From a virus, in IMG/VR virus record IMGVR_UViG_3300025102_000151, positions 1 through 31,585 of that record: a DNA stretch of 31,585 bases, one strand, 5' to 3'. The translations under genes and the position numbers were made by a program. Under the pieces are notes generated by a model, which was given only the letters and a program-made list of their open reading frames with translations, was not told the DNA's origin and did no database searches. How positions within the stretch are numbered: the stretch's first letter is position 1; the number at the start of each line of letters is the position of its first letter. Positions 30,284 through 31,585 of the stretch are shown here, piece after piece.

Positions 30284-31110
30284 GTAGTGAAACAAACCAG
30301 GTAGCAACGGAACAACCAAGTACGTTGTCTGCGGAAACACCAGTAACACCAGAAACAGTAAGTACAGATTGGAAAGCCAATTTGTCGGAAGAAATAAGAG
30401 CAGATAAATCTTTAGAAAATATTAAAGATATAGAAGGTTTAGCAAAATCTTATGTTCATGCACAAAAATTAGTTGGCTCGGATAAAATTCCAGTTCCTAA
30501 TAAATATGCAACAGAACAAGATTGGGATGCCGTTTACGAAAAATTAGGCAGACCCGCAGACGCTGATGGTTATAAATTTGATTTACCAGAAGATCAGCAA
30601 ATAGATGCTGAAGCGTTAAAAAGTTTTTCAAGTCAAGCGCATAAGTTAGGATTACTTCCTGGCCAGGCGAATGGCATGGTAAAATTTTATAATGAAATGA
30701 CAAGTGCTGCAATGCAAGAACTAGATACAAAAGCAACAGCAGCGAGAGAAGCTAGCTCTACTGAACTTAAAAAAGAGTGGGGTCAAGCATTCGATCAAAA
30801 AGTAACACAAGCTGCTAATCTTGCTAAATCAGTTGGCGCAACAGAATTGTTTAACGCTAATATGGCAGATGGAACCAAACTTGGAGATCATCCAGTTATG
30901 ATAAAAGCATTTGCAGAGTTAGCAAGCAAGATGGGAGAGGATACAATTACTCAATCATCTGGGCCAGTTTTTCAAACTCCAGAGCAAATAGAAAAAGATA
31001 TTGGAGAGTTGACAATGCCAGGTTCAGCGTATTGGGATAAAAATCATCCTAACCATCAAGCGGCAGTAGCAGAAGTTTTGGCTTTACGAGAAAAGAAAAA
31101 TCAAGTATAG
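30280..31110 (+). CDS. capsid assembly scaffolding protein
   Basis: 276 residues, acidic and helical. TDWKANLSEEIRADKSLENI, AKSYVHAQKLVG, VPNKYATEQDWDAVYEKLGRPADADGY and LDTKATAAREASSTELKKEWG are typical of T7-like scaffolds. It guides capsid assembly and leaves the prohead. GGAGG before the ATG. It directly precedes the capsid gene. Confidence 0.9.
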   Translation: MSSETNQVATEQPSTLSAETPVTPETVSTDWKANLSEEIRADKSLENIKDIEGLAKSYVHAQKLVGSDKIPVPNKYATEQDWDAVYEKLGRPADADGYKFDLPEDQQIDAEALKSFSSQAHKLGLLPGQANGMVKFYNEMTSAAMQELDTKATAAREASSTELKKEWGQAFDQKVTQAANLAKSVGATELFNANMADGTKLGDHPVMIKAFAELASKMGEDTITQSSGPVFQTPEQIEKDIGELTMPGSAYWDKNHPNHQAAVAEVLALREKKNQV

Positions 31111-31251
31111 CTCAAAATATTAGGATAATCGCAAGACCCTAGTTGACATTAGGAAAAGACTAACATCTACAAGATGTAAAACCTAGGTTTCGACCCGCAA
31201 GGATAATCAGCCGTTTTACTTAAATATAAACATAACCAAGAGGAGAATAGT
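31111..31251 (+). promoter_or_regulatory. structured leader of the capsid gene
   Basis: 141 noncoding bases. A perfect hairpin ACATCT-ACA-AGATGT (31163-31177) lies inside an outer pairing CCTAG/CTAGG (31138-31142 with 31183-31187). GGATAATC occurs at both ends (31123-31130, 31201-31208), each next to GCAAG and GACCC in changed order. TTGACA at 31143 could be a -35, but I see no good -10 at the right distance. AGAGGAG is the SD. Confidence 0.45.
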
Positions 31252-31585
31252 ATGTCTATTCAAATAACTACTTCTTTTGTAGAGCAGTATAGTTCAAATG
31301 TAACTATGCTTTCTCAACAAATGGGAAGTAAATTAAGAGGCTCTGTGGATGTTGAAACAATTAACGGCAAAAATGCGTTTTTTGACCAAGTAGGCGTAAC
31401 TGCTGCTCAAATAAGAACGAGCAGACACGGAGATACCCCTCAAATTGACACACCACATAGTCGGAGACGTTTGAGCTTGGCTGACTACGAGTGGGCTGAT
31501 CTTGTTGACGATGTTGACAAGGTTAGAATGCTTATAGATCCAACAAGTTCTTACGCAAAAGCAGCGGCAGCAGCTATGAACAGAA
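31252..31585 (+). CDS. major capsid protein, 3' end cut off by window
   Basis: 111 residues visible. MSIQITTSFVEQYSSNVTML, INGKNAFFDQVG and TPQIDTPHSRRRLSLADYEWADLVDDVDKVRMLIDPTS fit the N-terminal arm and first domain of BPP-1-type/HK97-fold capsid proteins. A strong SD lies six bases before the ATG, and the leader is long, fitting high expression. The gene runs past the window end. Confidence 0.9.
   Translation, partial: MSIQITTSFVEQYSSNVTMLSQQMGSKLRGSVDVETINGKNAFFDQVGVTAAQIRTSRHGDTPQIDTPHSRRRLSLADYEWADLVDDVDKVRMLIDPTSSYAKAAAAAMNR

Larger units (their letters stand above)
1..31585. mobile_element. temperate podovirus-like phage genome, incomplete
   Basis: Nearly every gene is a phage gene: packaging and head genes on the right, ejection, tail and lysis genes on the left, integration and lysogeny genes in the middle. 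The window starts inside a virion gene and ends inside the capsid gene, and the usual tail-tube genes between them are missing. Integrase and tRNA are flanked by phage genes on both sides, which is the attP (circular or virion) arrangement rather than a prophage bordered by host DNA. Two prophages in tandem would also fit but is less simple. Confidence 0.85.

Noticed and set aside
31143-31175. Capsid promoter starting at TTGACA (31143-31148)
   Set aside because: No acceptable -10 at 16-18 bases (TCTACA or similar); the region looks more like an RNA structure.
1-31585. CRISPR array or insertion sequence
   Set aside because: No regularly spaced repeats and no transposase-like protein seen.

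Overview
The window looks like most of the genome of a temperate, podovirus-like phage of an AT-rich marine alphaproteobacterium, probably a SAR11/Pelagibacter-type host. It is about two-thirds A+T and very tightly packed (many ATGA and TTGA overlaps). Its morphogenesis genes are of the portal/Bbp19/scaffold/capsid type, its tail genes have the modular look of marine phages, and it carries a tyrosine integrase, a tRNA-Pro and CI/Cro-like regulators. The alphaproteobacterial assignment is supported by three GTTC-N7-GTTC LexA-type boxes. The window opens inside a virion gene and closes inside the major capsid gene. Phage genes lie on both sides of the integrase/tRNA region, so this is most simply a circular or permuted genome whose missing part (rest of capsid, tail tube genes, start of the first internal virion gene) joins the end of the window to its beginning.

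Layout. 1-6555 (+): three large internal-virion/ejection proteins. The second (1430-4021) carries a ParB-like DGHHR segment and a well-conserved RelA/SpoT nucleotidyltransferase domain. 6650-11716 (+): tail fibre, fibre-assembly-like protein, LamG+SPRY protein and a repeat fibre protein. 11720-15950 (+): small proteins, a PD-(D/E)XK endonuclease, T4-type lysozyme, holins, two exported proteins and a membrane coiled-coil protein. 15953-16029 (-): complete tRNA-Pro(UGG). 16030-16349: attP-like region with direct repeats and convergent terminators. 16350-18843 (-): integrase operon, driven by a promoter whose spacer holds an operator. 18970-21895 (-): recombination operon (RecB-like exonuclease, likely annealing protein, SSB-like protein, stand-alone LexA DNA-binding domain, DUF3310 and small proteins). 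21998-22843: CI-like repressor and divergent control region. 22847-25859 (+): Cro-like protein and early genes ending with terminase small subunit. 25860-26156: noncoding control region with two LexA-type boxes around a promoter. 26157-31585 (+): packaging and head genes (TerL, two paralogous small proteins, portal, Bbp19-like, scaffold, capsid).

How it may work together (inference). A CI-like repressor without a recognisable self-cleavage Ser appears to act on TTRCC-N5-GGYAA operators at its own start, before cro and in the integrase promoter. LexA-type boxes sit on the promoter of the recombination operon and around a promoter before the packaging genes. Lytic functions could therefore be held by host LexA, with the phage-encoded LexA DNA-binding domain acting on the same boxes. 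No DNA polymerase, helicase, primase or RNA polymerase gene is visible, so replication probably uses host enzymes.
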